Shown here: one piece after another, positions 22,475 through 32,530 of the stretch | Numbering within the stretch: position 1 is the first letter of the stretch | How the letters are laid out: the number at the start of each line of letters is the position of its first letter | Assembly: GCA_021307315.1 (NCBI GenBank) | Contig: JAJSPD010000053.1 | Span: 1-64,000, forward strand | DNA length: 64,000 nt | Reading direction: 5' to 3' | Source: Bisporella sp. PMI_857 | Lineage: Eukaryota > Ascomycota > Leotiomycetes > Helotiales > Helotiaceae | Made by a program: the position numbers and the translations under genes | Notes under the pieces: generated by a model | What the model was told of the DNA's origin: nothing | The model's input: only the letters and a program-made list of their open reading frames with translations | Database searches by the model: none

Positions 22475-23728
22475 ATGCGGCTTTTAGAGCTTAAGGACAA
22501 CGGCGAGTTCAGCTTGACAAAGGATATTGTCAACAATAAACAGCCTTATGCGATACTTTCGCATACTTGGGGAGATGATGATGAAGAGGTCAACTTTAAA
22601 GATTTGACGGAAAGCTCTGGGAAGACGAAAGCTGGATATAGAAAGATTCTGTTCTGCGGAGAGCAAGCTGCTCGCGATGACCTGAAATACTGCTGGGTGG
22701 ACACTTGCTGCATTGACAAATCGAACAATACTGAGCTTTCAGAAGCTATTAACTCTATGTTTCGTTGGTATCGCAATGCGACCAAGTGCTACGTATATCT
22801 GTCAGATGTTTCGACAAATGATCATGATCAGGTCGACCCGTCTTTGCAGTCGTGGCAATCAGCCTTCCGGAATAGTCGATGGTTTTCCCGTGGTTGGACA
22901 CTTCAAGAACTTATTGCTCCGGAATCGGTTGAATTCTTTTGCTCGAATGGCAAACGACTCGGTGACAAGAAATCGTTAGAGCGACAGCTTCGTAAGATAA
23001 CGGGGATTGCGGTTCCGGCTCTACAAGGAACTACTCTATCTGCGCTCAGCGTCAACGAGCGAATGTTATGGGCAAAAAATCGTGAGACCAAGCGTGAAGA
23101 AGACAGTGTTTATTCCTTGCTAGGCATTTTCGACATCCCCATACCACTTATCTATGGTGAGGGGGCGAAGAATGCATTCAGTAGGCTTCAAGAGGAGCTT
23201 GACAAGCGTCTAAGGAAACATCAGCTCGATGAACTATCGACTATCTCACAGGCTACTTTCAATTCCACTAAACGATTAAAGACTCCACGCTGCTAGTCGT
23301 CCCCGGTTCCTTCCGGTCACGACCCGAACTTGCTCGATCCTGAACGGTTCTTTTACTCTGAATACTCTGTACATGTTGGTAAGTACAAACCGTTGATCAT
23401 TTATAATAAGGGAATGCTGACTGGCGGCTAATGATTAGACAACCCACCAGAGACCCGAAAAGAGCCAGTTACGAGAGTTAGCCATGGCATCGACGCCACC
23501 ACAAAACAATCACTAATAGACCAGCTCTATTTCACCAAAATCGACGAGCGCCTAATAAGCCTAATAGCCGCCCAAGGAACAACTTGCCGCTGGTTTCTCA
23601 CCAAACCTGAGTACACATCCTGGCACGACGTAGCGCAACAGCGAGATCACGGCGGCTTCCTTTGGATCAAAGGCAATCCCGGTACCGGGAAGTCAACTCT
23701 AATGAAACTTCTCTTTGAAGAGGCCAAG

Positions 23729-23958
23729 TGTTGAACAGGCTAGGTCTAAGGATCATACCTAGTCTAGTGTAGGCACCGGTAGGCACCTGTAGGCAACGGT
23801 AGGCAACAGTAGGTATCAGTGTGATGACATGTGAGTATCGTATCTCTATAAGTAGAGGGATTATCTCCTGTAGTTTAGGTTCTACAACCTTCAGCAATTG
23901 ATACTTATTTGCCCTATACTCTCTGAATGCCACGTGACTTTCTTCCTCTATTTGAACA
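23729..23958. mobile_element. Solo LTR inserted in the NLR gene
   Basis: The insert is 230 bp, TGTTGAAC...TTTGAACA, flanked by perfect CCAAG duplications (23724-23728 and 23959-23963). It contains five imperfect GTAGGCAACGG-like 10-11-bp repeats (23770-23815) and a CTATAAGTAG box. No internal element DNA remains, so this is a recombined solo LTR. No second copy was noticed in the window. Confidence 0.9.
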
Positions 23959-25599
23959 CCAAGCGCAACGCAAAGGACGATTCCTCGCAGATCACACTAT
24001 CGTTCTTCTTCCTTGCACGAGGCACAGTCGAGGAGAAGTCGACGACGGGTCTATACCGCTCTCTTCTCCACCAGCTTTTTGAGAAGGCGGGGGAGTTAAA
24101 AAATAGTTTGGAGTGGATAACAGCCGATGGCGCGAGGGTTATTCAACGGAATGGATGGCGTGAGGAAGCGTTGAGGCAGACATTGACGTATGCTGTTCAG
24201 AAGCTTGGGAGTCGGTCGTTGATGATATTCGTCGATGCGCTAGATGAGTGCGATAAGAACCAGGCTGCGGGTATGGTTTGCTTCTTTGAGGAGCTGTGCG
24301 ATCGCGCGAGAGAGGAGCAGGTTCGGTTGCAGATTTGCTTCTCTAGCCGGCATTATCCGACTGTCGTCATCCAGAAGGGTATCGAAGTTACGCTAGAAGA
24401 CGAAATCGGGCATACGGAAGACATCAAACAGTATATTAAGTCGAAACTTAGGCTAGGCAAGTCGAAGCAAGCGGTGTCACTTCGGTCCGAAATCCTCGAG
24501 AAATCTTCCAGCATTTTCCTCTGGGCCGTCTTGGTTCTCGATATTCTCAACTCTGAATACCCCAGCAGCTCCATTTCTATCAAGAAGATCCGTGAGCGTC
24601 TCAAGGAAATCCCGCCGAAACTGACCGACTTGTTTGAGATGATCCTTACGCGAGATGGAGAGAACCTTGAACAGCTGCAGATTTGTCTTAAATGGATCCT
24701 CTTTGCAACTCGTCCTCTTAAGCCGCAGGAGCTCTACTTCGCCATCCAGCTTGGTCTCGACAAAGAGTGCTCAAGTTGCTGGGATCAGGAGGATGTGGAA
24801 TTGGACCAGATGAAGACTTTCGTGAGAAGTTCTTCCAAGGGCTTAGCCGAAGTCATGCGGAACAAGGCCTCCGAAGTCCAGTTCATCCACGAGTCTGTTC
24901 GAGACTTCTTACTGGGCAAATACGGAGGTCAGTGGTCTGGGGTTTCCGGCAACTTCGTCGGTCATGGCCACGAACTTTTGAGGAATTGCTGCTTGGCTCA
25001 GCTGAACGCTTCAATCAACCAAGAGATCGATATACCGGACCACCTACCGCAGGCTTTGCGAGAGGCCATTAGCTTGAAATTTCCGTTTCTCGAATATTCA
25101 GTTCTTAATGTCTTTCGCCACGCCAACTGCGCTCAACAGAATGCGATGGAGCAAGGAGATTTCCTTGCCGATTTCCCTCTTAAACGGTGGATATTCCTCA
25201 ATAATACTCTCGAAAGATACGATGTTCGGCGGTATACAGAATCAGTTAGCCTCCTTTACCTCCTTGCAGAAAAGAACTTGGCGGACCTTATTCGAATCCA
25301 TCCTCAGAGGGAGTCCTGCTTTAACGTTGAATCTGAGCGCTATGGGCTGCCAATTTTTGCCGCCCTGGCTTCCGGGAGTCATGAAGCGGTCCGGACATTT
25401 TTAGAAGTCCACGCTGAAATCCAGCCACAAAATCCTCTACTTCACCATCTATGCAAACAGTACTCCGAGAATAGAAACAAACGTACTAACTTTGGCCGCA
25501 ACTTCACTTTCTCGCGGCACAGAGGTGTTTTCTTTCATATCGCAGAACAAGGCGATGAGGTAATGCTTACTTTTCTCTGTGCTTCAAGCAAGCTCGCCG

Positions 25600-26110
25600 T
25601 CGAGCTGGAAGCTAAAAACGGCAGACAAGGCCAGACGCCGTTGTTATGGGCGGCAGAGAAGGGGCACGAGGCGATAGTGAAGCTGCTGCTTGAGAAGGGC
25701 GCTGAGCTGGAGACTGAAAACAGCAAGTATGGTAGAACGCCGCTGGCATGGGCTGCAGGGGAGGGGCACGAGGCGGTAGTAAAGCTGCTGCTGGAGAAGG
25801 GCGCTGAAGTGGAGACCAACAGCACCTATAGTATGACGCCGCTGTCATTTGCGGCAGCTCGCGGGTACGAGGCGGTAGTAAAGCTGCTGCTGGAGAATGG
25901 CGCTGAGCTGGATGCTAACTCCACGGGTGGTGTAACGCCGCTGTTATGGGCTGCAAACCACGGCCACGAAGCGGTAGTAAAGCTGCTGCTGGAGAAGGGC
26001 GCTGAGCTGGAGGCTAAAGATAGCAGGTATAGCATAACGCCGCTGTTATGAGCTACGGAGAAGAAGCACAAAGCGGTAGTAAAGCTGCTACTAGAGAAAG
26101 GCGCTGTAAC
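25600..26110 (+). repeat. Ankyrin-repeat tract with nearly identical 99-102-bp DNA units
   Basis: Five units repeat the DNA for AVVKLLLEKGAEL and TPLLWAA with few changes. The identity of the units at DNA level implies recent shuffling or gene conversion, as known for fungal NLR recognition domains. Confidence 0.9.
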
Positions 26111-26165
26111 GATCCAAGATACTCCTTATAATAGAAACGGTCTTCGAGTGTTGAGTCTGTTGTAA

Positions 26166-26548
26166 ACTAGGAAACCAAAACGCTGGCGGACGAGGATTCA
26201 GACGCAGACTTTATGGCTTTTATAGAAGTCAAAAAGCGGCTTATAACTTCTATGTTGCACTGTGCCTTTTGCAAATGGGTTAATAAAAAGGCAGGTCCCC
26301 GGAAATGGAAGCATATGTTCTCCCGTATTAACAGTCTCGGCCGCTACATCCGGGCTCAGCATCTTTGTCCTCGGGCTGCCGGCGAAAGCTTTGACTGTCT
26401 ATACCAAAAGTGCTCGGCTTTCTTAGAGAGCGTTATGCACTTCGTAAGCTATACGGAACGTCAATATAATTGCGTCTTTGATACTCGGTTCCATCACCAA
26501 ACCGTCGCCCGACTTCAAGCGTTTACAGCGACGACCTGTCCACCGTGA
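26166..26548 (+). pseudogene. C-terminal double zinc-finger relic resembling DUF3435/FluG-type proteins
   Basis: The open frame holds CAFC, FSRINSLGRYIRAQH and then CLYQKC...MHFVSYTERQY. The spacing is CxxC-x24-[Y]-x4-H and Cx4C-x12-[Y]-x4-[Y]. In fungal DUF3435/FluG-domain proteins I know a C-terminal pair of C2H2 fingers with this spacing (C-x4-C-x12-H-x4-H), followed by a short tail. Here three of the four His ligands read Tyr (TAC/TAT where CAC/CAT is expected), a C-to-T change each time. The N-terminal recombinase-like region is absent; upstream is the end of the NLR gene. The family call is from memory and is moderately sure. Confidence 0.5.
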
Positions 26549-26794
26549 CTTACCTAATCCACGACGTCTCGGCGTAACCGAAAATAAAGGAATATAAAAC
26601 AATTCTTTGGTTCATGACAAAAAATCAGGCGGTCAAGAAAGCGCTTGCACTTCACCGGAAGGTATAGGACGCGACAATCATACTCATTGAGAGTCTCGTC
26701 ACGGTTGATGCAAAAGTGGCAGGCGCAGAGAAAAACTAGTTGGCATTCTGGGGCATCTATAGAAAGTGTCTAGGGTCGCGTCGACCCTGGGTCT
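26549..26794. other. Spacer, no gene seen
   Basis: Many stops in all frames. Part of it may be the decayed end of the preceding relic. Confidence 0.35.
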
Positions 26795-27770
26795 AAAAAG
26801 CATCGTTGGCCAGGAACTCGAACTCGTTATAGTCGATAAATGGTTGTAAGTACGACTCCGGGGCTTGCGGCGCTGGTGGAGCGTAAAAAGGCTGCATGAG
26901 GTTCGATGATTCAACGAGAAATGCGTGAGGCTAAACAGCGTTCGGCCTTTGGTATGTTTTCTAAATGTTGAAGGAGATCGATAAATAGGATGCATGTCGG
27001 TTAAGCTAGGAAGGGTTGGAAGTCGTCTGCGGTTAAGATGCGTAGCCGTTCGATAGCTGTAAGTTCGACGACTGCAACGCTATTTCCAGAACCCCTCTGC
27101 CAACAACCTCGAACCTTGCCATAGTACCAACCATTGTTGCAACGCCCTCATCGACTATCCTAGATTAAATCGTCAAAAAGCAGGCCTTCTGAAATGAAAA
27201 CAGGGTGTACTTCTTGATTTGATCTGCTCTACGCTTGAAATTAGTCAATCTTCATAGTAGGTTGAAATGCTTACGTAGTCTGCAAAGTATTGATGGCCAC
27301 ATCTATCTCATCCTGCCCTCTCTTCACATCGTCTAGAGCTTGAAAGAATGTCGAAAAGTCGGCAGGATTTTGTAAAGGGGGATGCCGGTAAGATTGAGGC
27401 CGAGACTGAGATGGAGAGAGAAGCTGCGGTGTCGGGCGCTGCGCTTGGTTTGTGGGATGCTGAAATCCGGCCAACGGCTGAGGCAGACCCTCCAGGCGCT
27501 GGTTTCTGGACTCCCCCCACTGCTTGTACATACGAACAAAAGTCGCGAAATTGGAACCCTCACTCAGGGTTGACATGTTGTCTGAAAGGAAGAGGTGCCC
27601 CAGGAAGACGGGACTGTCAGTCGCACGGCGCTACTTCTTACCTTATACGATATTATTTTCCAATACCTTGAACCGCAGGTACTGCAGGCAGATATCATTT
27701 TCAACGGGGGAAAAAGTTCGGCGAATACTTGGCGCCGAATGTGCTAAATGGGACGCAGATGCCAACTTGA
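26795..27770 (-). pseudogene. Degenerate multi-exon gene of unknown function
   Basis: Reading down the minus strand, protein-like frames succeed each other: SPVENDICLQYLRFKVLENN (about 27710-27650), an intron (GTAAGA...TTTCAG), MSTLSEGSNFATFVRMYKQW with a Pro/Gln-rich stretch (27576-27271), GWYYGKVRGCWQRGSGNSVA and AIERLRILTADDFQPFL (about 27140-27005), and a C-terminus with PFYAPPAPQAP and DYNEFEFLANDAF before TAG near 26795. In-frame TAA and TGA codons stand where Gln or Arg/Trp would fit. Some joins need an unmapped frameshift. I do not recognise the family; the residues look conserved rather than random. Confidence 0.45.
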
Positions 27771-29096
27771 AACAGGGCGTGGGTCGTTTGTAAGCGACAA
27801 GGCGTCCGAAACGACATCAGGTCCAAAAGTTTCCCATCAGCTATTCCAAATTCTGCTCATCTTTGATGGTGGAAGCCAGAATCTCCTCCCACACCACAGA
27901 AACACCCAATTATAGACACATTGTCGCGGCCGCAAGTGCCTTTGCCTGGATGGAGATGCCTCCTTTCGCGCATACGGATACAATTTAAGGCCCACGCGAG
28001 ACCCTCAAGGTTTCCTTCAGAGATTGCCACCACCCGCGGTATACCACTACGCTGAAGCCAGTTGATGAATGCGTAGGAGCAAGCTGGGAAAGATGATCGA
28101 TCGACCCTATATCAGCGCTCCCCTGGCTACGTCGTGATGATCTGGCGGCCGTGACCCCTAACCTTGGTGAACACATAGCAGATGATCCCCTACCTTACTT
28201 CTGCAACGCTGACGACTGAGATATTGCAGAATACTCCCCCTCCCATAGTAACCCCACTCAAACTAGGCACTGTACCACGACACGAAGCAAAGCGAAAGCG
28301 AAAGCGAAAGCGTCCGGCAGACGGCGAGATCGGCACCTCTATACTATCGACGCGTCTTCGCAACATTTTAGCAAAGTGGAACAAGATTGCGGGCCCAGAA
28401 GTATCTTGCTCAGTTGTGGCTTGATATTTGTGCAAAGCGCAGGTTGCCTTCCAATAAGAAACTGGAAACCACACTCGAGGATGGATGTTCGAGCGAAGAT
28501 AAGCCAGGAGGGCCAAGCACCGGGATGAACATCAAATGGGAACCTCTAGGTGAGCAGCGCTTGCTGGCATACAAAGAAGGAGGGTAAGCCCTGTGAGTGG
28601 ATCTTGGACCAGTTCCGAAACTGAACTCGACATGTTCTGAATGGTAGGTGCGACTTCGTGTTTTAGAGTTACAAGCTGACATCTCCGCTTCCGTAGGAGA
28701 GAAGAGCCCGTGGAAGACTATCGGAGTGGCAGCCTAGCTATCTGGATCAGGCTTGCAGATGGAGGCTGATATCGAGTGAGGTCGTTGATGATATAAGTGG
28801 CAGACGGACACCTCTCTAGACCGGCGAGATACAAACAGCAAGATAAGGAGCTACATAGGACACTCTTCAAATGCAAGACTTCATATTTGCTGTTGACATT
28901 CCATTGCACAGCGGTGGGGTCCATGCGACAACCAAGCAACTGGTCTTCCACCAGATTCATACACCTAGTCCCCACACCATTATATCAGAAGTTCGGCGCG
29001 TCAGCTTTAATAGGAATTGTTATAGCGGACACGTGGACTCGGACGAGAGTGCTCCTTGGGAGTTCTGGAGAGAAGGGGAAGTTAGAATATGAATTT
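27771..29096. other. Intergenic with scattered degenerate coding traces
   Basis: Around 28385-28620 the plus strand reads AQKYLAQLWLDICAKRR and then LLAYKEGG/CEWILDQF in two frames, which hints at a decayed SANT/Myb-like module. A GCGAAA microsatellite lies at 28289-28312. No gene model could be built. Confidence 0.3.
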
Positions 29097-29526
29097 CTAG
29101 ATGCAAAGGATATGGGAAATTAACAGACCAGTTGCTTCACCTTGAACAAGATTAGCCTTAGGGTGAGAACCAAAAGCCCATTGCGTGAATGATGCTGTTG
29201 TGGAGACCCTAGATGGGGCCTGCGGGGAGGTTAGACGCCGTTTCTGGATGAGGTTGAATGCTGTTTGTGTAGGTAGATGTTGGATGCTGCTTGTGAAGAA
29301 GGTTGAACAGCGTCGAATTTGAAGTGGATGATCGTGCGACGATGTGGCTTCTGGCGTCCCGGCTAGAACAGGGATGCACGATCGAAATTTCTGCCAAAAT
29401 CTGATCAAATGACAGGCTAAAAGTGAAGTCAAGAAAGGTTACACTAGGATGTGAAAATTGGAGCAGGATCCAAAATCGGAGACAAGTCTCATTCAAATCC
29501 AGAGCTGGGCTCGGAAACCTATCCAT
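29097..29526. repeat. Diverged duplicate, left copy
   Basis: Positions 29210-29360 share a pattern with 29940-30090: several GGATGCxGxTTGTGxAG units followed by GAAGTGGATGATCGTGCGACGATGT (right copy GAAGTGGACCGTGCGGTGATGT). Both copies have open minus-strand frames rich in Ser/Pro with no known domain. Confidence 0.45.
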
Positions 29527-29855
29527 ACATGACCTCTCACATGATTAATGATGCATGTTGCCTGACGACAATGAAAGGGATCTGTGCAATGAAACGAGAA
29601 GCTCAAAATCCCCGAATTTTCTCTCTTGCCTTCAGACTGGCGAGTTCGGTTTCGAGCATGTTCCTTCTTGAGAGTCTCATCCTCATCGCCCGCGATCTGA
29701 TGTAGCTCGACGTCTGACATGTTGCCAATGAAGTGCGGGGAGAAGATCTAGAGGGGACTAGTCTTACTACTGACGAGAAAGTGATCAACTGCTTGTAGAT
29801 TTGCAAATTTGTCCCCTCCATACTCTTGCGTACTGCGATATGTGACGGTTGACTG

Positions 29856-30357
29856 CTAGTTGCCTATTAAAGCCCTGAATGGTCTTGGTGGCCATTCCAT
29901 CCCACAGCCGCCGGTTCTATGTGACAACCAACCAACCGTTGTTATTTCACCAGGATGGAGAAGTGGGATGCAGTTTGTGGAGGATATGAATGCCGTTTGT
30001 AGAGAGGTTGGATGCAGCTTGTGGGGAGAAGTTGAATATCGTCCAGGCATGAAGGCCGGACTCTGAAGTGGACCGTGCGGTGATGTAGCTGCTGGCATAG
30101 CAGCCGGAATAAGGAGCACAGTCGGAATTGGAGCCACCACCTAGATTGAATTACAAAAATGGCTCGAAAGAGAAGGCCAGATCAGGAGCCGGAATCGAGC
30201 AAAATCTGAACGCACAAAGCAACTGCACCCAGGCCAAAAATGAAGATCGAGAGATATCGGAGGCAGGGGGTCTGTGAACTGGTCTGCAGGGGTCTGAAAT
30301 GGAGCAGCATCTGTAGTCGTTGTCAGTCATGACCCCTGCATAGACCCCTGTCTCCAA
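29856..30357. repeat. Diverged duplicate, right copy
   Basis: Homologous to 29097-29526, with the TTGGATGCAGCTTGTGGGGA units better preserved. The minus-strand frame 30140-29856 lacks recognisable motifs, and function is unknown. Confidence 0.45.
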
Positions 30358-30495
30358 ATAATTTTGGCCATAGCTGCAGAATTGGGCTCGATTCGATGGC
30401 TAACATGACGATCCTCGTCGTTTGTCACTCACTCCATGCGCTCTAGTCAATAGTATGAGAAAATAATCACAATTGAAATTGTCTAAACTACATCT

Positions 30496-31731
30496 CTACG
30501 CAGGACGGATGAGTTGTTCGTATGACATAATATGCCTCGTAGCCATCACCAAAACCCGGAAATATTGGATACGATTAAAACGATCACCATTAGGGCCTTG
30601 GCATCTTCGACGCACCAAAAACCAAAGCACGCTGCTTTTATTTTGCCGACACGAAACTTGGCAAAAATTATGTGTCGCGATTTTGCGCAACTTTACAATA
30701 TAACTCTTATTTAAACAACAACGAAAAAAGTTAAAACTTGATATATTGAAATTTAATAAACCTAAGTAAAACGAAATCTTTATATATATATTCATATATG
30801 TTTGGTTGTAAGCTTTATTATAAAAAGAAAAAAACAATTTCAAGTAAAATCAAGTTTAGCGTATTTCGCTTAGTACAACAGCAAACCATATATTCAAAAG
30901 TAGAAAAGCGCAAGTAAATACTTCGCTTAACTATCTTAATACAGGAAATAGCGGGTATGTGCCAAGGCACTAATGGTGAACGTTTTAATCGTACCCTAAA
31001 TATTCACAGAACATCCCCTCTTCGGCCCCATTAACTCCTTCCTATACTAGACAAACGTTGGTCTTCTCACCCGCCTCAGCTACCTTTATATGGCTGAGTG
31101 TTCCAGAGACTTTAGAGCGATCTAGCCACAGACCACTCACCGGCGCTAACAAATCGGATGTGGACATGTGCTCCTGCTTTGTATAGCGAAGGGCTCCTGG
31201 AAACGTACCAAGAAAATCCCCAGGGGCCACAGGAACTATGGGGCAGACGGCTATGCGCTTGCTGACAGCAGGCTTGCCGCGATAGTAGGTCTTTTCAGAT
31301 TCCACTTCGTAACGCACTAGGTCAATGAATACGGACTTATTGCGCTCGGAATTATAGTTCAGGCCGTTGAGGAGAACATGTACAGTTGATTCACAGGAGG
31401 TAGGCTCGATATCGTGATCAAGTCTGCACTTCTCCTTCTCAGAGGCGTAGAACCATTCAAAAGAGTCATTCGCCCACTCCTCCCTTCGAGCACCCGTTCG
31501 CTTCAAGATGTCTTCGTCTTCGATGTCGCACTTCCCAGAGAAATCATTCGCGGCAATGACCCTCGACCGGAGACGCTGAAGTGCGGGACCATAGACCTTG
31601 TTCCACGAGAGTAACGTCTCCAATTCGTTTGGACCCTTAAAGCAGTTGGCTCTGAACAGTTGAGTCCGATAAAGTAGCATCAGCGTCACTCCATTGGGAC
31701 GGTGGGGGGAGGCACGCACTACCCAAGTCAA
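30496..31731 (-). pseudogene. SET-like protein gene split by a hAT-like MITE, with a nonsense codon
   Basis: The frame starts at 31731 and runs to TAG at 31042-31044, where TGG (Trp) would fit because the frame continues EGVNGAEEGMFCEY. A 430-bp MITE (30567-30996) then interrupts. Beyond it the frame resumes FRVLVMATRHIMSYEQLIRP and ends at 30496. Motifs resemble a SET fold: GDFLGTFPGALRY (N-part), EKTNVCLV (in place of the NHSC loop) and VLVMATRHIMSYEQL (like V..A.RdI..gEEL). I recall an uncharacterised fungal family with this pattern. The methyltransferase idea is inference, since the catalytic NHxC is not present. About 270 residues before decay. Confidence 0.55.
30567..30996. mobile_element. 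hAT-like MITE (430 bp) inside the SET-like gene
   Basis: Inverted ends of about 38 bp: GGATACGATTAAAACGATCA at the left, and the reverse complement of TGAACGTTTTAATCGTACCC at the right. Flanking octamers GAAATATT (30559-30566) and TAAATATT (30997-31004) match at 7 of 8 positions, and 8-bp duplications point to hAT. The interior is AT-rich without a transposase frame. Confidence 0.75.
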
Positions 31732-31830
31732 CGAGAGTCTTTGGAACTGATTGGTTGTTATGGGGATGGAAAGAAATGGGTTTTGGCTGAAACAATCACA
31801 GCATTTGCCTTGGCTGGATGTCAGTCATGG

Positions 31831-32138
31831 CTGTATTTCTTACACCGAGTAGGGCTAACGTGTAGCACAGAATGCATCGGTATCAATGTTGTTAATTGAA
31901 ACGGGCACTTGCTTGTTATCAAAGTTGCGTTGTACTTGCCAAACTCTAAGTGCAAATCAGACCGCCAGAGGCAGATTCAACACCGAGCAGCTAGAACACC
32001 TTTCAACCATTAAATCGCCAAGCTTTTTAGTTGTTGCTTAGCTTACTATGTGCACTTTGGTGTAACATGATATAGCAATCGAGTTATGCATCTGACGACG
32101 GCGTGTCCGATGATGGCTGCGAATCAACTCTCTCGTGA
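31831..32138 (+). repeat. 310-bp repeat, plus copy of an inverted pair
   Basis: It matches 34399-34706 in reverse complement at roughly 80-85%, for example GAGCAGCTAGAACACCTTTC against its counterpart. No TIR, LTR termini or duplication were found. It flanks the secreted-protein gene on the left. Confidence 0.7.
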
Positions 32139-32396
32139 TCAAGGTCGCTCTAATGCGAACAGCTTCTTTATTGGCTATATCTTCGTTTGTAATACATTTC
32201 AGCACTCAGCATCAGACTAGTCTCTGAGGAGTGGCGAAAAGATAGTTTTAGGGCTGAATACGTAGTAACAGATTCGGAAGTTTGTGACTGCAGGCAATTG
32301 ACAGGAGCAAGGAATAAGATTTGTGTGTATTCAGGGGTTTCTAGGAGCGTTGGCTCCAAAAGCTGGAATAATGCGATTCTGCTTTGGACCTCGACA
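32139..32396. other. Upstream region of the secreted-protein gene
   Basis: No gene seen; it probably contains the promoter. A GGGGTTTCTAGGAGCG motif at 32334 recalls GGAGTTTCTAGGAGTT near 11080. Confidence 0.35.
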
Positions 32397-32404
32397 TATA
32401 TAAA
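32397..32404 (+). promoter_or_regulatory. Likely TATA box of the secreted-protein gene
   Basis: TATATAAA lies 127 bp before the ATG at 32531, followed by a C/T-rich leader (CCATCTTGTCCTTCTTCC), a layout common in highly expressed fungal genes. Confidence 0.5.
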
Positions 32405-32530
32405 GCACCATTATTACCCCCCATCTTGTCCTTCTTCCCAGCTTCATCAGTCAGATTCTTTCCAACAACTCAGACCGAACTTAACATTCAATCAGAAACA
32501 ACTACCTTCAGTCCACCAACCAAAATTACA

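Larger units (their letters stand above)
22475..26165 (+). pseudogene. HET-NACHT-ankyrin NLR-like protein (allorecognition type), disrupted by a solo LTR and stops
   Basis: The HET domain (about residues 1-250) shows PYAILSHTWGD, KYCWVDTCCIDK and SRGWTLQELIAPESVEFF. An in-frame TAG (23294-23296) then interrupts it, and an intron (GTAAGT, about 23379, to TTAG about 23440) leads to the NACHT region. Walker A is GNPGTGKSTLMK (23671-23706). Immediately after, a 230-bp solo LTR with a CCAAG duplication interrupts LLFEEAK. Removing it restores the frame into RNAKDDSSQ. Walker B is LMIFVDALDECDK (24220-24260). A helical region follows, then five ankyrin repeats (from about 25600). A TGA in place of Trp (26049-26051) precedes the last repeat, and the natural stop is at 26165. 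Such proteins bind nucleotide and trigger cell death on non-self recognition in fungi. This copy should be non-functional. Confidence 0.88.

Noticed and set aside
25535..26071. Serine/alanine-rich minus-strand ORFs
   Set aside because: Shadows of the ankyrin-repeat coding DNA on the plus strand.
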